Shown: positions 60,401-64,000 of the stretch, in pieces
Numbering within the stretch: position 1 is the stretch's first letter
How the letters are laid out: the number at the start of each line of letters is the position of its first letter
From: Geosiphon pyriformis
Lineage: Eukaryota > Glomeromycota > Glomeromycetes > Archaeosporales > Geosiphonaceae
Length of the DNA stretch: 64,000 nt
NCBI GenBank assembly: GCA_016748015.1
Contig: JAAOMT010000553.1
Location: 276,838 to 340,837 of the forward strand
Reading direction: 5' to 3'
The notes under the pieces: model-generated
Seen by the model: only the letters and a program-made list of their open reading frames with translations
What the model was told of the DNA's origin: nothing
Databases searched by the model: none
Translations under genes and position numbers: made by a program

Positions 60401-62221
60401 GAGTATTTCAATTTATTTGTAGAACAAACAACAATATTAAATATTTAGGGTTGATGTGAACCATGAAAAATGCAATTAATTAACAATTATTATCACTTAC
60501 ACATTAAGACTTAAAATAAAATCAATAAAGGCATCAGAGATTTAAAATTTTAATTGGATTCAACGTGTAAAATAAGTCTATTATCTTTTAATTTAATTTA
60601 CTTGATCACTGAATACCATTTCATAATTTTAGAAATTTGAAACCTTAATCTATTTTTTCTTATCAAATAAGGGTAGTATAAATTTTTGATTTAATTTATT
60701 TGATTTAGAACATCTTTATTAATTAAAAATAAATTTTAATTAAATTTTATTTTATTTTAAATAATTTATAATAACTGATTTTATATATTGGTTATTTTTG
60801 ATATTGATTTTGAAACGCCGCCATTAATTTCCATCGGGACTGAAATGAATTTAAATTTTCTCAAAAATATAAAAGTGGTTAGGAGGTTTAGACTTAATAA
60901 AACCATTTCAAAAACAAAATGACTATATGACCGTTATTAAACTTTTTTATTTTAGTGCATCTAATTATTTAAACTTTAAAATTCGTTATAAAATTGATAT
61001 TTTATTTAAAAAATTCAATTAAAAAAAATTTTGAAATTTTAAGTTATTGTTTTTTTTTAAATAATTATCATATGTTAATATAATATTAGTAAAAAAAATA
61101 TTAAATATAAATTGTTTATTTTTTTATATAAATAAATTAAAATACAAATATAAAATAAAAAAATATTATATTTTAAATTGATAAAAAAGATTGTAAATAA
61201 TTTAAATTTTAAAAAATGAATATTTATTGAATTGAGTTTCATTTCAAGTCTATTGATAATTATCTAAAATATTGATCTTTTTGTAGAGTAATAAATAATA
61301 ACCTAAAATTAGAACAATAGTTATAAATTTTAAAATTTATATATAAAGAACTTAATTATTTACTTAAGTTTTTTAACAAGTTAATATTTTTAAAAAACCG
61401 AAATGTAAAATTTAATTTTTGAATTTAACTTTTTAATTTCTTTATTTTAATTTTTTATATTTTCGAATATTAAAATTCAATAAACATTTAAGAATTATTT
61501 TTAAATTATATGAAATTTAAATTTTGAAAACTACTCTATAAAATACATTAATAAATAAAAAATTTATTTTTAATATATTGGTAACCAATAGTTGAGGAAT
61601 AGCTTTTGAGGGTAGAATCGTTGATTTTTGGCGGATATAATATTATCCGATCGTTTTTGATATTTCCATTGTAATTTTTTTTGGAAAACTATTTCTTTTT
61701 TTGTGTTTTCTGTTGTGTTTTATCTTCAATTTTTTGGATATTCTAATAGATAGTTGACGTGGAAAATTTGCTAATCCTATTTAGTTTGATTTCTGAACAG
61801 ACCTCTCCTTCAATAATGCATTAAAACTTGGTGCCGTGTTTTATATTAGACGAAGAAATTTTTTGACTATAATTGAGCAAATATGGATGGAAAATATGTT
61901 TAAAATTTATAAAATGATAACGTATTTTAATTTGAGATTATACAGGACAAATGGTTTGAAGTGTAAATTATTTAATAATAGAATCGCAAAATTTTAAAAT
62001 GTATACTGCAGAATATACTTTATTAATTAATTCAAATTGAGCTTTAAATTTTTCCATGGTAAAAAACTAAATTAAGGCTAGCTCGCAAGATAATTTGAGA
62101 ATAATATATATATATATATATGCCTAATTAGAATTAAAACTCAATTAACAAGTTTTATGTTAGAAACTCAATATTAATATATTTAAAAATATAAAATGTT
62201 TTATCAATATTTTTACAGAGG
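60400..62221. other. AT-rich intergenic region, no gene seen
   Basis: No coding frame on either strand. A less AT-rich patch at about 61580-61870 has no open frame. A short TA tract lies at about 62105-62121. Confidence 0.5.
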
Positions 62222-63543
62222 CTAGTTTTTATTTTTAACTTCACGATTACAACCACTATTTTCTGTCAGTTCATTCAATGCACCATAAGTTTCTGAATTG
62301 AAACCCTGCAAATATTTTTGACTCAAGAACTGAGAAAGCAATTTAACTTTTCTTTTCAAAACTTCAATCTCATTCATTTGAACTGCAGACGACGGAGTCG
62401 ATTGCCATCTCTCATTTGAATGACTCATCGTATCAACTCCCAACATCAAATTATTGTTTAATTCCGATAACGGAGAATGAGAGGGTGAACATCAAAATTT
62501 TGTTGGGCCGAAGTCGGAGAAAGATCATGTAAAATGTCTGCGCATTTAGACTTTGATTTTTGGCGGTTTTTCTTGGCGTCAGGGGAGCTTTGGAGAAGAT
62601 ATTGTTGGATTATGCCCCAAGACTTAAATTTCCTATTACCAAAAAGAATTAGCCATATCGCAGAAATAAAGTTCAACAAGCCACCAACAAATGTCAACCC
62701 AATTATAAGCTCTCTTTTCTGTATATTTTGTGACCTTGAAAATAATATGAAAATTCTATTTAATCATTAATTGAGGTGTGGGATAAAGATCTATCATAGA
62801 AACTTACCAAAAAATTGATTGGAAAATAAATAATCTCACATATTAGAAATCCTGAAATATCCAGAGACTTTTCATGCTGAAACTTTTCACTCTCTTTGTA
62901 CCAGTGACTATTTCTTCTACATCAATCCTCTCAATCGCTTTGAATGTGAGCTTATGCAGCTCACCGTCACTTAATTCGAATGTATTCCCGTCTTTATAAT
63001 TGTCAATTCCTACATATGTGGTATAAAAGAAACCAATTACTTGATCTTTCAAAGGAGTTTGTCGAATTAGATTACGCCAAAATCTGATTCTAATCGATTC
63101 TATTCCTTCTCGTTTATAAATTAATTTCGAGTCATTTGATCGCTGAAATAATAAACATGGAGCTGGATATTCTTCATGAGGTTCGATTTAACTCTTGTAG
63201 AATTTGATGCTGTCCCATTCATAAAAATATAATCGGAGGCTATATTATTATCCGCCCTTTGATATTCTCTTGTCACTTTTTCTATGGCCTTTTCAAATTT
63301 TTGCGAGTCCTTTCGATCAAATACCCAAATGTATGCGTCTGGGACTGGAATACCATTGGTATATTTATCATTAAGTAGTGAAATAGATATTAATGGCTCT
63401 TGGTTGTTAAATAATTTTTTAAAGTTTGGGGTTGAGACGGTGGTAATGATTGCACAAAGAGTGATGGAAACTAGAAGACGAATTCCTAGTTCTGGATTTC
63501 GTTTTAAGTAACCTATTTTTCTAAAAAGTTTTGAAAAAAACAT
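62222..63543 (-). CDS. Two-TM membrane protein with coiled-coil C-terminus, multi-exon
   Basis: Minus-strand exons: 63543-63193, 63142-62902, 62851-62808, 62718 onward. The first two introns are exactly 50 nt each. TM1 is at about residues 20-40 (IRLLVSITLCAIITTVSTP), followed by an extracellular or lumenal domain with SNSTR, an N-glycosylation-type site. TM2 is IIGLTFVGGLLNFISAIWLI, built after the 44-nt third exon. A Lys-rich cytosolic tail and a heptad helix (EIEVLKRKVKLLSQFL) end at TAA 62224-62222. Between LILRYRN and LGVDTMSHS (about 62450-62470) the frame shifts by one; this is either a frameshift or a 35-nt intron, which would be exceptionally short. I know no function. The layout recalls a multi-copy membrane family of these fungi. 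Confidence 0.6.
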
Positions 63544-63656
63544 AATTTTCAAAGATAAAATAAAAAATATTTTCTAGCACTAAATGCAATGAATATAAAA
63601 ATTTGAAAATTTTATTTAAAAAAAAAGACTAATATATATAAAAATAGTTTTTGAAA

Positions 63657-64000
63657 ATCTAATATGTTATTAATACAATTTGAATATTTAAATGTTATCT
63701 AAAATATATCACTTATGAAAATTGCAACTAATCAAAAATAATAAGAATCTCAAAATAGATAGTATTTACGAATGGATCACAATTAGATCTATTAAGAGTT
63801 ACCTAAATATAATAAATAGTAAAATATATAAATAAATAAATAAATATTAAAATATGCCAATTTTATTACAATTTTATTTAACTTCCTACCTTCAGGCAAA
63901 TATATTATTTCTCTTTTAGAAAAATCCTCTAAATTTAAGTAAAATAAATGGTTGATATATTAATTTAAATTAAAGTTTATTGCTTGAAGTAAATGAACAA
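63657..64000 (-). repeat. Inverted near-identical duplicate, right copy, with 3' end of a seventh kinase copy
   Basis: The reverse complement matches 40366-40722. It carries the 21-nt microexon (63910-63890, then GTAGG donor) and the terminal exon GTAACTCTTAATAG (63802-63789). The rest of the kinase copy would lie beyond the window edge, so whether it is intact cannot be seen. Confidence 0.88.

Noticed and set aside
1-64000. CRISPR array, bacterial operon or ribosome-binding sites
   Set aside because: Introns, fungal gene families and LINEs show a eukaryotic sequence. The tandem repeats seen have no regular unique spacers.
1-64000. tRNA or rRNA genes
   Set aside because: I saw no A/B-box pair with a cloverleaf and no rRNA core motif by eye. 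A covariance-model search would be needed to exclude a divergent tRNA.

Overview
The window looks like a fungal nuclear contig, most probably from an arbuscular mycorrhizal fungus close to Rhizophagus (Glomeromycotina). This is an inference from very high A+T, short GT-AG introns, LINE-like retrotransposons, an expanded family of Cys-motif/TKL-like kinases, and fungal housekeeping genes. No database was consulted.

Layout. 0.03-9.0 kb holds a nearly full-length LINE (ORF1 and ORF2, 3' tail) set in a 51-bp tandem repeat. It is broken only by in-frame TAG/TGA stops. A much more decayed short LINE derivative follows. 9.6-12.0 kb holds an orphan copy of the kinase-family promoter abutting a truncated, decayed LINE-type fragment. 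12.6-24.6 kb is a compact gene island: an OTUD3-like deubiquitinase, a small unknown protein, an APC/LAT amino-acid permease, a signal peptide peptidase, methylthioribulose-1-phosphate dehydratase and a small secreted Kre9/Knh1-like protein. Exons there were reconstructed by hand and stay in frame throughout; three of them are microexons of 22-26 nt.

25.4-43.8 kb and 57.6-64.0 kb carry one recently expanded kinase family: three apparently intact genes (25.7 kb +, 34.6 kb +, 60.2 kb -), three clear pseudogenes (29.4, 39.3, 42.1 kb), and the 3' end of a seventh copy at the right edge. Copies share a promoter block, an N-terminal CxxCxxC...CxxC motif, a 21-nt penultimate microexon and a 3' flank. 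The flank contains an antisense relic of the kinase catalytic loop. A short LINE derivative (31.05-33.26 kb) sits in one duplicate while the paralogous site at 38.34 kb is empty.

43.8-50.9 kb is mostly empty AT-rich DNA with one candidate small secreted basic protein (47.4 kb) and an interstitial telomere-like tract. At 51.0-53.4 kb is a four-exon HMG-box transcription factor. At 54.6-56.8 kb is a complete but inactivated Tigger/pogo DNA transposon with TIRs and TA duplications. At 62.2-63.5 kb is a two-TM membrane protein with tiny 50-nt introns.

The metabolic and housekeeping genes do not form an operon; pairs are divergent or convergent with short shared intergenic regions. The kinase/transposon parts behave as a duplicating accessory compartment.
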